DNA of 64,000 nucleotides from Thalassotalea litorea (GCF_005843925.1 NZ_VCBC01000002.1:124001-188000); one strand, 5' to 3'; shown: positions 52,450-62,894, numbered from the stretch's first letter. Program-made: numbers and translations. The notes: generated from the letters alone by a model not told the origin.

Positions 52450-52792
52450 GTACGCCACCTTTACCATTAATCTAAGTTGAATGGAAAAACCGCTTTTGTT
52501 ATGGCGCTGCTACCGAATATTGTCCGAATGCAGAGGCGTCACAATGGGGCTTTACCGATCTCAGTCAGCGCCTTGGACGGCGCTGGCGTTTGCTGTCACT
52601 CCATATTTTTTTGACCCGAAATCCAACAAATTATCCACGGCCTTTAACCACAATCTTGGTCATTGAGGTGAGCGCTCAATAAAGGTTTTGAAAAGCCTGC
52701 GCCCAATACGGTAGAAATACAACGAAGGCCAATATCACCGTCAAATCTGGCGCTAACTTCGTCAATATCGGCAGGTATACCTATGGGGTGGC
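52450..52792. other. Convergent intergenic region
   Basis: About 340 bases between the DUF4861 gene and the end of rlmM. No open frame that I can support. The only structure is the inverted repeat at 52793-52820. Confidence 0.35.
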
Positions 52793-52820
52793 AATCACTT
52801 CACATTACGTTGAAGTGATT
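52793..52820. terminator. Inverted repeat between convergent genes
   Basis: Perfect 10-bp arms (AATCACTTCA / TGAAGTGATT) flank an 8-base loop 47 bases after the rlmM stop. A T run is missing, so it may be a bidirectional stem without a strong U-tract. Confidence 0.45.
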
Positions 52821-52866
52821 AACGCTTTGATCCTTGATGTTTTCTCCCTCGCGCCTTTGTAACTAT

Positions 52867-53955
52867 TTATCGTTTGCCTAGGGCGCGAACATGAACCGTG
52901 ACTTCTTCACGATCATAATACAGATGTTTGGCATACATTTCGTACCAGATTTCATTTTCACTTAATGCATCTTTGATTAACTGCAAACCTTTATTTACCT
53001 GTTGGTAACGGCTTTTACCCGGCATCAGTTTCAGGTTGAAAATGGCTTCTTTGCAATCGCCGTCAACAATCCAACTGGCCATCAATTTGGCCACTTTAAT
53101 TGGGTTTTCAATCATGTCACACACGAGCCAGTAATTGTTTTTCTTGCTGGGACGAAACTTAAAGCCATCTTGCTGGTAATGTTTCACCTGACCGGTTTCC
53201 ATTAAAGAATCAGCCATAGGACCATTATCAATGGCTTTTACCATCATTCCACGGCGCACAAGTTGATATGTCCAACCGCCCGGAGCTGAACCTAAATCCG
53301 TGGCATTAAGCCCAGACGTGAGACGCTCTTCGCGCTCATCTTTGGGAATAAAGTGCAAAAATGCTTCATCGAGCTTTAATGTTGAGCGACTCGGCGCAGC
53401 ATTGGGGAATTTTAATCTTGGGATCCCCATCGGATGCGGTGAGGTATTACTGGCATAGGAATAGCCCAATTGCACCTGTTGGCCACTGTAAAACAACGCA
53501 TGCAATATTGCCGCACCCTGCACGTACTCATCACTTTCTTTCGGGGCGAGCACAGACGATTTTCGCAACGCTTGGCGCAACGGTACCGACAATTTGCGAG
53601 TAAACTTACTCAGCGCTTTACCGTCATTGGTATCGAGCGATTCTACCCGCAATTCTTCATAATGAAAGTCTTCACCTAATGCCTCGGCAATCGCTTCTAC
53701 CCGCTGGAATTCTGGCAATTCAATAACGTCACCTAAGGTTAAAAACCACTGACGCGCAAAAATCAGGCGCTTTAGCGGCAATTTTTGCAAAAGGATATTG
53801 CCCTGCTCCGCTTCATAAAGGTGAAACTCTACCAATCCCTGGTTTTTTTTCAGTTTAATAAAGCCAAAAATCTCATTCCAGGCGGCTTTTTCCTGAATTT
53901 CTGCCGCGCATTCTTTTTCAAAACCGGGGCGACAATAAAGTACGATTGCTGTCAT
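52867..53955 (-). CDS. rlmM: RlmM, 23S rRNA (cytidine-2'-O)-methyltransferase
   Basis: The 362-residue product methylates C2498 of 23S rRNA before 50S assembly. It has an N-terminal THUMP-like domain and a Rossmann-like SAM domain with ATDLGSAPGGWTYQLVRRGM (motif I, about residues 212-231), a Lys-Asp-Lys-Glu set (WLVCDMIENPIKVA) and KEAIFNLKLMPGK. The length equals E. coli RlmM (366). Its ATG overlaps the stop of the DUF423 gene by four bases (ATGA). Last gene of a four-gene operon. Confidence 0.95.
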   Translation of the reverse strand: MTAIVLYCRPGFEKECAAEIQEKAAWNEIFGFIKLKKNQGLVEFHLYEAEQGNILLQKLPLKRLIFARQWFLTLGDVIELPEFQRVEAIAEALGEDFHYEELRVESLDTNDGKALSKFTRKLSVPLRQALRKSSVLAPKESDEYVQGAAILHALFYSGQQVQLGYSYASNTSPHPMGIPRLKFPNAAPSRSTLKLDEAFLHFIPKDEREERLTSGLNATDLGSAPGGWTYQLVRRGMMVKAIDNGPMADSLMETGQVKHYQQDGFKFRPSKKNNYWLVCDMIENPIKVAKLMASWIVDGDCKEAIFNLKLMPGKSRYQQVNKGLQLIKDALSENEIWYEMYAKHLYYDREEVTVHVRALGKR

Positions 53956-54335
53956 TTTGTATAAAAACCTTGTATGGCAATCAATAACCAGGCGCTAATC
54001 AGCGCCAGACCACCAATTGGTGTCAGTGACGATAGGGCGGCAATTATACTGCCCGGCCAAACGACTTTGAATAGAATAATAAAACAAAACAGAAATATTC
54101 CTACGATCAGTAAGATCCCTGAACTGTTTAACACTCGACTGCTTTCTTCTTTAAGGCTAAACCCTACTTGCAGTAATAACAAAGAATGAATAAACGCAAA
54201 CGCGCTGGCGATCGCAAGCGATGCAACATCTTTGTCTGAATAATTTGCAGCGCCATGCACCAACCAGGCACTGATAACCAACCAAATAGCCCCATTGCTC
54301 CCCCCGAAGAATAAAAACATACGTTTAAGAGCCAT
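53952..54335 (-). CDS. DUF423 membrane protein (YgdD family)
   Basis: The 127-residue product has four membrane helices and matches the YgdD/DUF423 family: GGSNGAIWLVISAWLVHGA at the N-terminus, ASAFAFIHSLLLL, and LTPIGGLALISAWLLIAI at the end. Function unknown. Its start overlaps the hydrolase stop by one base (TAATG) and its stop overlaps the rlmM start. In E. coli ygdD also sits between gcvA and rlmM. Confidence 0.93.
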   Translation of the reverse strand: MALKRMFLFFGGSNGAIWLVISAWLVHGAANYSDKDVASLAIASAFAFIHSLLLLQVGFSLKEESSRVLNSSGILLIVGIFLFCFIILFKVVWPGSIIAALSSLTPIGGLALISAWLLIAIQGFYTK

Positions 54336-55015
54336 TAACTTATACCTTGTTGGGTTACCTGACGGATAAACATCAGTAAGTCCTCACAACTTTGTTCAAT
54401 GTGTTGTTGATGACGAAAACCAGATTTTACCCGAGGCTTTAGATCGTGATCACCATCGCCATAAAACACGACTTTGATATTGTCGCCGAGCCCATAGGAC
54501 TCAATCTCTTGTTCATTGCCCAGAGCATCTCTTTGCCCCTGCAAAATCAGCACCGGCTGTGTCTGTTGCTGTAATGGTTCAAGGCGCAATTTCTCTGGTT
54601 TTTTTTGGGGATGAAATGGATAACCAAAACAATAACCACCCTGGATTTTCTCGTGTTCGATTAACGTCATTGCCACCCTTGACCCCATTGACTTTCCACC
54701 TACGAACAACGGAGTTTCACCACGATAGGCATCGATCACAGATTCAAAGCATTGTTGCAATGCTGGCATCCGATTCGGCGGGCGTCGCTTACCATCAATT
54801 TTACGTTGTTGCATATACGGGAAGTTAAAGCTCAGCACATGCACGCCACCTTGAGTTAATAACCTGATGACATTGCGAATAAATTCACTGTCTTTATCAG
54901 CGCCAGCCCCGTGGGCAAAAATTAACGTCGCAACAGGCTCTGCAATGGCGCCATCATAAGTGATTGCGTCGACATCAAAGGTGGGTGAGTCGCTAAAATC
55001 AAAACAGGTTTCCAT
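54335..55015 (-). CDS. Alpha/beta hydrolase (KANL3/Tex30-like)
   Basis: The 226-residue product has an alpha/beta-hydrolase fold: oxyanion region LIFAHGAGADKDSEF, nucleophile Ser in GGKSMGSRVAM, acid in LILQGQRDALGN and His in GDGDHDLKPR. The pattern matches the KANL3/Tex30-like dienelactone hydrolase subgroup (HGAG; PPNRMPALQQCFE). Substrate unknown. It is inserted between gcvA and ygdD compared with E. coli and is coupled to both through one-base overlaps. Confidence 0.88.
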   Translation of the reverse strand: METCFDFSDSPTFDVDAITYDGAIAEPVATLIFAHGAGADKDSEFIRNVIRLLTQGGVHVLSFNFPYMQQRKIDGKRRPPNRMPALQQCFESVIDAYRGETPLFVGGKSMGSRVAMTLIEHEKIQGGYCFGYPFHPQKKPEKLRLEPLQQQTQPVLILQGQRDALGNEQEIESYGLGDNIKVVFYGDGDHDLKPRVKSGFRHQQHIEQSCEDLLMFIRQVTQQGIS

Positions 55016-55941
55016 TAATTTATTTTATCCTCGTCGATGGCCAGCTCTTCTTCGGCTACGGTGTCCAACACCCATTCTCGAAATTGCGCAATGCGTCCTT
55101 CTTCCTGTAAAGGCGCGCGACACACAATGTAAAACGCATCTTTATTCACCAGAATTTCTGAAAACGGCGCAATCAACCGACCCGCTTCGATTTCAGGTTT
55201 GGCGAGTAAATTATGCCCCAGAGCGATGCCTTGACCATGGATCGCTGCTTGTAGCACTAAGGCGGAGTGAGAAAATATCGGGCCTTGATCGACATTTCGC
55301 GAATTGATGCCGATATTCTTAAAAAAACGTTTCCAGTCGCGACGAGAAGTGTCATGCAATAGCGTTTGCTCTGCCAGATCGCCGATGCCCGCCAATTGTC
55401 CCGGCTTACCGATATCTTGCAACAGGCTCGGTGCACATACCGGTTGTAAGTATTCCGTCATCATCCGATCGGCTATCACCCCTGGCCAGTTTCCGCGGCC
55501 ATAATAAAAAGCGATATCGACATCATCGGTTAACGTACCTTCATCTTTGTCATCGGCACTGATCCTTACGTCGATATCCGGGTATAAACGATTAAAATCA
55601 CTGAGTCTTGGTACTAACCACTGAATCGCGAAGCTAGGATGCACACAGACAGTAATCGCCCCTTTAGAGTTGCGCGCAAGTAAGCGCTGAGTTGCGTCGT
55701 GCAAGGACGTAAATATATCTTTGATATCCAGATAGTAGCTTTGCCCTTCCTCGGTCAGCAATAGCGTCCTGTTTTTGCGCATAAACAATTTGATCTCCAA
55801 ATGACTTTCCAGAGATTTTATTTGATGGGATACCGCAGCCTGGGTCACAAACAATTCATCTGCCGCTTTGGTAAAACTTAAATGACGGGCAGAAGCTTCA
55901 AAAGCTTTAAGGGCATTTAACGGGGGAAGACGATTTGCCAT
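55015..55941 (-). CDS. gcvA: GcvA-type LysR-family transcriptional regulator
   Basis: The 308-residue product has an N-terminal helix-turn-helix (LNALKAFEASARHLSFTKAADELFVTQAAVSHQIKSLE) and a substrate-binding domain (VCVHPSFAIQWLVPRLSDFNRLYPDIDVRI). It is very close to GcvA, which controls glycine cleavage genes, and the gcvA-ygdD-rlmM order supports this. The gcvB small RNA gene that is divergent from gcvA in enterobacteria is not seen here: upstream lies kdsA with its terminator. First gene of the operon. Confidence 0.92.
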   Translation of the reverse strand: MANRLPPLNALKAFEASARHLSFTKAADELFVTQAAVSHQIKSLESHLEIKLFMRKNRTLLLTEEGQSYYLDIKDIFTSLHDATQRLLARNSKGAITVCVHPSFAIQWLVPRLSDFNRLYPDIDVRISADDKDEGTLTDDVDIAFYYGRGNWPGVIADRMMTEYLQPVCAPSLLQDIGKPGQLAGIGDLAEQTLLHDTSRRDWKRFFKNIGINSRNVDQGPIFSHSALVLQAAIHGQGIALGHNLLAKPEIEAGRLIAPFSEILVNKDAFYIVCRAPLQEEGRIAQFREWVLDTVAEEELAIDEDKIN

Positions 55942-56013
55942 GGATTAGAAAATCTAATGAATAATTGTGAAATTATAAAGGCTTGATTGAATTAAGGCTA
56001 TAGCCATATTTAC

Positions 56014-56041
56014 AACAAAGCCGGTAACAACCGGCTTTGTT
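56014..56041 (-). terminator. Terminator of kdsA
   Basis: On the minus strand AACAAAGCCGGT-TGTT-ACCGGCTTTGTT forms a 12-bp stem, with a short T-rich tail. It lies 25 bases after the kdsA stop and 73 bases before gcvA. Confidence 0.85.
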
Positions 56042-56065
56042 AATAAACTTATCAAAATGTCGTGG

Positions 56066-56920
<855 letters not shown>

Positions 56921-58165
56921 TTACGCGATTGACTGCAGGATTTGCCCACATAACCAGGCCGCAAATGTTCCGACAGTGTAGCCCAGGACAGCTAATAGCA
57001 CGCCTACTGGCGCTAACGACGGGTGGAAGGCTGATGCGACTATTGGCGCTGAAGCTGCGCCGCCAACATTTGCCTGACTACCTACCGCCATAAAAAACAG
57101 CGGTGCTTTAATTAAACGCGCGACTATTAGCATCAGTACTGCATGAATGGTCATCCAGACGGCACCAACGGCAAAGAACAGTGGCGCCTCTTTGATCATG
57201 GTAACATCCATTTTCATGCCGATAGAAGCGATCAATAAATATAGCATTGCTGAGCCGATTTTTGATGCGCCAACGCCTTCAAGACTGCGCGCTTTCGTAA
57301 ACGAAAGGGTGATACCAACCGTGGTCGCAAATACGATCATCCAGAAAAATTTACTATGAAAGCTTAACTTTGCAAGTTGCGGATAGTTTTCAACAAAAAA
57401 TGGCGTCACAGTATCGGCAAATAAATGGGCAAAGCCGGTAACCCCGAGTCCGACGGCCAAAATGACCATAATGTCGGGTAAGGCTGGAACTTTGGTGTGC
57501 TTTTCCTGGAAGCTTTCCACTTTTTCCTGAAGTTCGCTGATTGCATCCGTCCGGGCACCTGCCTTGGCATCCAGTTGTTTGGCATTGGCAGACATGATTA
57601 ATAGCACTGCCATCCATAGATTCGCAACAATAACATCAACCGTGATCATGGCCGAGAAAATATCATCACCGACATTATATATCTCTTTCATGGCTGCCTG
57701 ATTTGCACCACCGCCAATCCAGGAACCCGCGACAGTCGTTAAGCCTCGCCATACTGCGTCAGGGCCATTGCCACCGAGTAACTCAGGATAGAAGCTACCA
57801 ACGGTCATCAGTGCAATCGGACCGCCAATAATAATACCTATCGTACCAATTAAGAACATCACCGGTGCACGCCAGCCCAAGCTGGCAATGGCTTTTAAAT
57901 CAACACTTAAGGTCAGCAATACCAAACAGGTAGGCAGTAAATAGCGGGAAGTAACGTGATAGAGATTGGATTCTTCACCATTAATCACACCAAAGGTGTT
58001 TAATAATGAAGGCAAAAAGTAGCACAGCAAGACAGCAGGCACGACGGAATAAAACTTTTGCCATCCCGAATTCGAACTGTTTGCCGTATAAAATACAGCT
58101 CCTAGCATCAATGCCAGCAACCCTAGGATGGTTGCATCATTGGTAATTAAGGCGGTGTGTTCCAT
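56921..58165 (-). CDS. DUF819 family membrane protein
   Basis: The 414-residue product has about ten membrane helices and the two inverted halves of DUF819 (YjcL-like) proteins: LLPTCLVLLTLSVDLKAIASLGWRA; GPIALMTVGSF; TTVAGSWIGGGANQAAMKEIYNVG; FMAVGSQANVGGAASAPIVASAFHPSLAPVGVLLAVLGY. The glycine-rich SWIGGGANQ and QANVGGAASAP segments look like a transport path. A secondary transporter is probable, substrate unknown. It sits between sirB1 and kdsA. Confidence 0.88.
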   Translation of the reverse strand: MEHTALITNDATILGLLALMLGAVFYTANSSNSGWQKFYSVVPAVLLCYFLPSLLNTFGVINGEESNLYHVTSRYLLPTCLVLLTLSVDLKAIASLGWRAPVMFLIGTIGIIIGGPIALMTVGSFYPELLGGNGPDAVWRGLTTVAGSWIGGGANQAAMKEIYNVGDDIFSAMITVDVIVANLWMAVLLIMSANAKQLDAKAGARTDAISELQEKVESFQEKHTKVPALPDIMVILAVGLGVTGFAHLFADTVTPFFVENYPQLAKLSFHSKFFWMIVFATTVGITLSFTKARSLEGVGASKIGSAMLYLLIASIGMKMDVTMIKEAPLFFAVGAVWMTIHAVLMLIVARLIKAPLFFMAVGSQANVGGAASAPIVASAFHPSLAPVGVLLAVLGYTVGTFAAWLCGQILQSIA

Positions 58166-58235
58166 AACTTCTCCCGGTTATTTCTTTTGCATCGCCGAGC
58201 GTCTGTCACTGATAGATGAGCGCGCTCAGGCTGAA

Positions 58236-59036
58236 TTAATGTAATACGACTTCTGTTTCGGTAAACAGGTCTAGTTGCATTTGCAACATTTTCGCCGCCG
58301 GATCCTTAGGGCAACGTTCAACAAAGTAACGATAATCATCAAAGGCAACTTTAAAGCAATCCATTTGTTGCAATAAAAACCCACGATCTCGACGCTGATA
58401 GGGATCATCAGGTGTCATTGCCAATAATATATCGACACAGATTAACGCCTGATTGAAGTGTTGCTCGCGAATCAAGGCATTTTTCAATGACGTTAGATAT
58501 TGGCTGATCAGTTTATTATCTTCAACCCCCTGTAACGGTGATTGAGAATCATTAAGGGTAATTTGATTCAGTCGTTGATCCAAGTCCTGCCAGTCAATGG
58601 GCTCACCTTTCACACAATCAAAAATCACCGCATAGGTATCGTCACAGGTAATTCGAACCATCATCTCATCGGGAATAAACACCGCATCCACGTCTAAGCC
58701 AGTAGTTCGAATCACATGCAACATGATGATTATCTTCAATGTTGGCGCCATATCAATAAAGTCGAGACCATAGTCAAGACGATGATTGGCAACCCCATAA
58801 AATGATTTTGGGGTATCGGCCATTAATTTTTGCACGAACAATACATCCAAAATTGTCTCGGCCTGTTCAAGCGGATCTTCAATATTGGATAATTGTGAAA
58901 TTAACGTATCAGCTAATTGGTTGACTTGTTCTGTTAGCCTGGGTTGCTGGTTAAATATCTCTTGCTCCAGCAAACACAGACTGTCTAATAAATTTACTTT
59001 TTCCGGCATCAATTCCGAAATTAACAATTCTTTCAT
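58236..59036 (-). CDS. sirB1: SirB1-family transglutaminase-like/TPR protein
   Basis: The 266-residue product matches SirB1 (YchA): LLDSLCLLEQEIFNQQP, LDVLFVQKLMADTPKSFYGVANHRLDYGLDF, HVIRTTGLDVDAVFIPDEMMVRI and a C-terminal TPR-like part (QALICVDILLAMTPDDPYQRRDRGFLLQQMDCFKVAFDDYRYF). The catalytic Cys of transglutaminases is not evident, which is usual in the family. Function unclear. It is upstream of kdsA in E. coli; here DUF819 is between. Confidence 0.9.
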   Translation of the reverse strand: MKELLISELMPEKVNLLDSLCLLEQEIFNQQPRLTEQVNQLADTLISQLSNIEDPLEQAETILDVLFVQKLMADTPKSFYGVANHRLDYGLDFIDMAPTLKIIIMLHVIRTTGLDVDAVFIPDEMMVRITCDDTYAVIFDCVKGEPIDWQDLDQRLNQITLNDSQSPLQGVEDNKLISQYLTSLKNALIREQHFNQALICVDILLAMTPDDPYQRRDRGFLLQQMDCFKVAFDDYRYFVERCPKDPAAKMLQMQLDLFTETEVVLH

Positions 59037-59099
59037 TACTTCTACTACTGCTGTTAAATGCTGAGGATATCGTTGTATCGAAAACGCGTTAAACGACGC

Positions 59100-59471
59100 C
59101 TAAAAAAACATGGTCTGGTGGGTGATTGCCAGTTTGACAATCAAAATAAACCAGCCTAATGCACCCAAGTATCCGAGATACTTCATGGCGTTGGTACGAG
59201 CCCACTTCAAGGTATAAAATCCGGTAAAGATGTAGGCAAATATCGCCAATAGTTTTTCAAGCATCCAATCATGTTGGGTCGGATAGAACGAAAACGAAAT
59301 CATTAACGTAATGCCGAATATCAGTAAAAAAGTATCCACCACATGAGGCAATATTTTTAACCATTTTTGCTTGAGCTTTTCAGGTTTTCGCATCAATAAA
59401 ATAAAACGATAGCTGAACAAAAGTACGCTTGTCATCGCTAAGCTAAAGTGCAGGCTTTTAACCAATTCCAT
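59100..59471 (-). CDS. sirB2: SirB2-family membrane protein
   Basis: The 123-residue product has four membrane helices and the SirB2 pattern: KSLHFSLAMTSVLLFSYRFIL, WLKILPHVVDTFLLIFGITLM and KYLGYLGALGWFILIVKLAI. Function unknown. It lies directly upstream of sirB1, as in enterobacteria, but prmC and prfA, which usually precede it, are not in the window on this side. Confidence 0.92.
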   Translation of the reverse strand: MELVKSLHFSLAMTSVLLFSYRFILLMRKPEKLKQKWLKILPHVVDTFLLIFGITLMISFSFYPTQHDWMLEKLLAIFAYIFTGFYTLKWARTNAMKYLGYLGALGWFILIVKLAITHQTMFF

Positions 59472-59791
59472 ATCGATACCGGCTTATAAAAAATCAGCGC
59501 GTAGCATAGCATAATTCCCATTGCTTGCCATTAGTTAAGTTAGTCGGCAAATACCCAAAGTGGATCTTGAAGATCGCCGATCTTTATCACTAAGATCCGA
59601 CTTTTTAGCGGAAGTTTAACTCCTTTTGATTAAACAACAATTAACCATCTTTCGCTCAGGTAAAAACCAACACAACGAAGCTGTACAGAAAACAAACAAC
59701 GGCTAAAACAGCCTGTTTTGCTGCGCTGAAATAATCTCTCACAAGCTAATGCACAATGTTATCCACAGTTTGTGTGATTAACTTTTTGTGC
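59472..59791. other. Intergenic region upstream of sirB2
   Basis: About 320 bases between sirB2 and the terminator of the symporter gene. It probably holds the sirB2 promoter. No open frame that I can support. Confidence 0.35.
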
Positions 59792-59840
59792 AAAAAAAAA
59801 CCATGAATTCACCCATAATGCTGGACGAATTCATGGTTTT
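59792..59840 (-). terminator. Terminator of the symporter gene
   Basis: On the minus strand AAAACCATGAATTC ... GAATTCATGGTTTT forms a 14-bp stem with a 16-base loop, followed by a T run. It starts 44 bases after the stop. Confidence 0.88.
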
Positions 59841-59883
59841 GGCATCACCATTCGATCAGATATGATCCAATGGCAAATAACCC

Positions 59884-61059
59884 CTATTCTTTATCCTGAG
59901 CGGCGGTTAATCCTTGTTCTCCGGCAAAGCGATTTACCCATAGGGCAATCACACCATCGCCGGTAACATTACATGCTGTACCGAAACTATCCTGAGCCAG
60001 GTATAAGGCAATCATTAAGCCCAGCGCAGCTTCATTAAAGCCGAGCATGCTGGCCAATAAGCCAAGTGCGGCCATTACGGCACCACCAGGCGCACCAGGC
60101 GCTGCTATCATGGTGATCCCCAGAACCAAAATAAACGGGATCATGCCCAGTAAGTCAGGTACCGCTAATGATTCGGTAAGTAACATTACCGCCGTGGCAC
60201 AGGTGACTATGGTAATCGTCGAACCACTAAGGTGAATCGATGCACACAATGGAATGGTAAAGTTAACCACGCCTTCATCAACACCATTTTCCTTAGAGCA
60301 ATTCAGTGATACCGGAATGGTCGCGGCGCTGGACATGGTGCCAAGCGCAGTAAAATAGGCTGGCAACATATTTTTTAACAATACAAGCGGAGAGCGCCCC
60401 ATCACAATACCACTGACAACGTAAATCGTGGTGATCCATAACCAGTGCATGATCAAGGCTAATACCAGCACCACCGCAAAGGTTTTCAAAGTCGCAAATA
60501 CGGTACCAGCGACCGTCATCTCAGCAAACACACCAGCGATATATACTGGCAACAGCGGAATGATCACCCGAGTCAGTAATAACTCGATAATATCGCGCCC
60601 TTCTATCAAGTTGGCACGTAGATTTTTCGAGTTTGTGGCACTGATACCAAGGCCAAAGACAAACGCCAGAGCCAATGCGGTCATTACCGAAAACATTGGA
60701 GGAATACTAAACTCGATAAAGGATTTTAAGCCTTCACCTTCAGCGATTGTCTCGATTTGCGAACCATCCATTAAACCCGGCAGTAAAGCAGACGCAACCA
60801 GAAAACTTAGGATCCCAGCCGTAATTGTCGAGCCATAGGCCAATCCGACCGTTTTCCCTAACAGTTTTGATGAGCCTTGTGGCAAAGTCGCAATACCGCT
60901 GGCGATGTAAAACAGAATGATTAGCGGGATGGTGAAGGTGATCAGTTGGCCAATCAAGGTTTGAATGGTTAATAAGGTTCGGGTGATCGCTTCAGGGGCA
61001 AACATACCGATCACAAAGCCGGCGGCAATACCCGCCACGAGTTTTAAAATTAGATTCAT
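59884..61059 (-). CDS. Dicarboxylate/amino acid:cation symporter (DAACS)
   Basis: The 391-residue product has the DAACS (GltP/SstT/DctA) fold: eight membrane helices and two re-entrant loops. Signature segments: AYFTALGTMSSAATIPVSLNCSKENGVDE (HP1 SSS-like motif), FTIPLCASIHLSGSTITIV, MIAAPGAPGGAVMAALGLL (HP2) and YLAQDSFGTACNVTGDGVIALWVN. Length is shorter than GltP (437) and closer to SstT (414). It probably imports an acidic or hydroxylated amino acid with Na+. Its terminator isolates it. Confidence 0.9.
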   Translation of the reverse strand: MNLILKLVAGIAAGFVIGMFAPEAITRTLLTIQTLIGQLITFTIPLIILFYIASGIATLPQGSSKLLGKTVGLAYGSTITAGILSFLVASALLPGLMDGSQIETIAEGEGLKSFIEFSIPPMFSVMTALALAFVFGLGISATNSKNLRANLIEGRDIIELLLTRVIIPLLPVYIAGVFAEMTVAGTVFATLKTFAVVLVLALIMHWLWITTIYVVSGIVMGRSPLVLLKNMLPAYFTALGTMSSAATIPVSLNCSKENGVDEGVVNFTIPLCASIHLSGSTITIVTCATAVMLLTESLAVPDLLGMIPFILVLGITMIAAPGAPGGAVMAALGLLASMLGFNEAALGLMIALYLAQDSFGTACNVTGDGVIALWVNRFAGEQGLTAAQDKE

Positions 61060-61140
61060 AGATACTCCATTTTCACCAACCCCCTATCGTTGACATTGAT
61101 TTAAACATCGCAGCAAGGTTCAGGTGCCCTATTAGGGTTA

Positions 61141-62571
61141 TTATTTTTGAATGAGATTCGTCGTTAGTTTAATAATGCGCTTATTGTGCGCTATATCCGT
61201 TGCTAAGGTAAAGTCCTGGCAGACAAAGTGTCCTGCCAGGGCGGCAAATTTATTGTCCACATAGAGATATATTTGACGAGTTCGCAGCCAGGGAGGGATA
61301 CCTCGCTCCTGAAGCACTTTTTTCAAGGATCTGCTGTGTGCTCTGTCCTCAGGTTTACATACCGGGTTATCATGACGACAAGCTAAGGTTATTTTTGCAT
61401 CGGCTGGTACCGCAATATATTGACAATCGCCTTGGCCGATTTGTTTTGGGATAATACCCACCGCTTCTAGGGTTAGCGATCCTAAGCCATCGGGCAATTC
61501 AAATTGAAGGGCACCGGTTTCGCCAGTGCCGGTTTCAGCAATGCCGTTTTCGCTGAGCGATACGGTTTTAGACCAATTCTGGATGTCTTGATAATCAGGG
61601 GTGATAAATAATCGTCCTTGATAGCGACGCAATACCGCACTAGAACATTTAATCTGCGGGTTTTTATCTGCGGCTGCGGTTTCGATTTGCGTTAACGCCT
61701 GCAGCAATTGCTTTTGTTCCGGCATGCGAATTTGCAATTGCTTAAAACGATAGCGCAGTGCGTTTAACTGACGATTGTGAGATAGCTGCAAAAACGCATC
61801 GAGAACAATCGGCTGATCTGCCAAGGACATTTGTAAATCCGTTTGTGCAACCTCCTCCAGCAATTGTTGGGTTTGTTGCTGGATCTGCGCCGATTTACTG
61901 ACGCTGGTGGCAAAGTTTTGCCAGCGCGCACTGATCAATGGTAGCACCCGCTGTCTTAAAAAATTGCGATCGAATTTGGTGTCCTGGTTCGATTCATCTT
62001 CGACCCAAGACAAGCCTCTATGCTCTGCATATTGTGTTAACTGAATCCGACTGATATCTAATAATGGGCGACCGATAAGCCCAACACCGGGCAAGTCTCG
62101 TAGCATTTGCATGGCCGATAAACCCAGCACACCGGCACCACGCTTTAGCGCCAGCAAAACGGTTTCGGCTTGATCATCCAAATGATGCGCTGTAACGATC
62201 ACCGCATTTTGTTCACAGTGTTGCGCAAACGTTTGATAGCGAGCATTTCGGGCTTTTTCCTCAATGCCACCACCTTGTTGCAACGTTAAATCAACACGGA
62301 CCGCCTGATAAGGAATTTTAAACGTCGCACATTGCTCTTTGGTAAATGACTGCCAGGCATCTGCATTATCACTTAAACCATGGTTGATATGAATCGCGCG
62401 AATATTGGTGTTGATTTTGCCCTGTGCTTTAAGCGCTGCCAGGGCATGCAATAAGACTTGCGAGTCGAGACCACCGCTATAGCCAAGCAGCAGCGACTTA
62501 CCTGCTAATTCAGGGCGATTTAAAAACGCAATTAACGCCTCATAAACTGGGTTGCTGTTATCGGTGTTCAT
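61141..62571 (-). CDS. tilS: TilS, tRNA(Ile)-lysidine synthetase
   Basis: The 476-residue product converts C34 of tRNA-Ile(CAU) to lysidine. Seen: the PP-loop LLGYSGGLDSQVLLHAL (about residues 27-43), HINHGLSDNADAWQSF, EKARNARYQTFAQH, HHLDDQAETVLLALKRGAG, then TilS substrate-binding and C-terminal domains (CRHDNPVCKPEDRAHSRSLKKVLQERGIPPWLRTR). The ATG at 62571 is used; an in-frame TTG at 62616 lies inside the MITE-like repeat and is not believed. It follows the order accA-tilS common to gammaproteobacteria. Confidence 0.95.
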   Translation of the reverse strand: MNTDNSNPVYEALIAFLNRPELAGKSLLLGYSGGLDSQVLLHALAALKAQGKINTNIRAIHINHGLSDNADAWQSFTKEQCATFKIPYQAVRVDLTLQQGGGIEEKARNARYQTFAQHCEQNAVIVTAHHLDDQAETVLLALKRGAGVLGLSAMQMLRDLPGVGLIGRPLLDISRIQLTQYAEHRGLSWVEDESNQDTKFDRNFLRQRVLPLISARWQNFATSVSKSAQIQQQTQQLLEEVAQTDLQMSLADQPIVLDAFLQLSHNRQLNALRYRFKQLQIRMPEQKQLLQALTQIETAAADKNPQIKCSSAVLRRYQGRLFITPDYQDIQNWSKTVSLSENGIAETGTGETGALQFELPDGLGSLTLEAVGIIPKQIGQGDCQYIAVPADAKITLACRHDNPVCKPEDRAHSRSLKKVLQERGIPPWLRTRQIYLYVDNKFAALAGHFVCQDFTLATDIAHNKRIIKLTTNLIQK

Positions 62572-62609
62572 CAATTGATTCGCTGTCTCAGTTTTGATTT
62601 CAATAGATA

Positions 62610-62823
62610 ATACCAATCACATTAAGTTTGTGCACAACTCAGAGTTAGGGCCGCAAATGGGACTCTGATAAACTCCCTCCGGGTGAGTTTTAAAGGCGTT
62701 TATCCTGCGTTACTGATTTTGGCCGATTTTGAGATAATGGAACGACCATTCTCTGCAATCAAAGCCTTGTCTAAAAACCTTTAAATTCTCACTGAGTGAG
62801 CAATAATTTAATGTGATTGGTAT
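62610..62823. repeat. MITE-like dispersed repeat, copy B
   Basis: A 214-bp element with perfect 13-bp terminal inverted repeats (ATACCAATCACAT ... ATGTGATTGGTAT) and the same inner inverted repeat as copy A at 9580-9746. About 150 bp are nearly identical between the two. It has no gene and sits between tilS and the accA terminator. It is the fuller of the two copies. It separates tilS from accA, which may split an ancestral operon. Confidence 0.9.
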
Positions 62824-62839
62824 AATTTGCCATTAAAAC

Positions 62840-62866
62840 AAAAATGTCCCAAACAGGGACATTTTT
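62840..62866 (-). terminator. Terminator after accA
   Basis: On the minus strand AAAAATGTCCC-TGTTT-GGGACATTTTT forms an 11-bp stem running into T residues, 29 bases after the accA stop. Confidence 0.9.
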
Positions 62867-62894
62867 ATCACTTAGTTAATCACAACGGTGGCGT

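Noticed and set aside
55942..56065. Possible gcvB small RNA next to gcvA
   Set aside because: The gap is only 124 bases and is taken up by the kdsA terminator; no second terminator or GcvB-like GT-rich segment is present.
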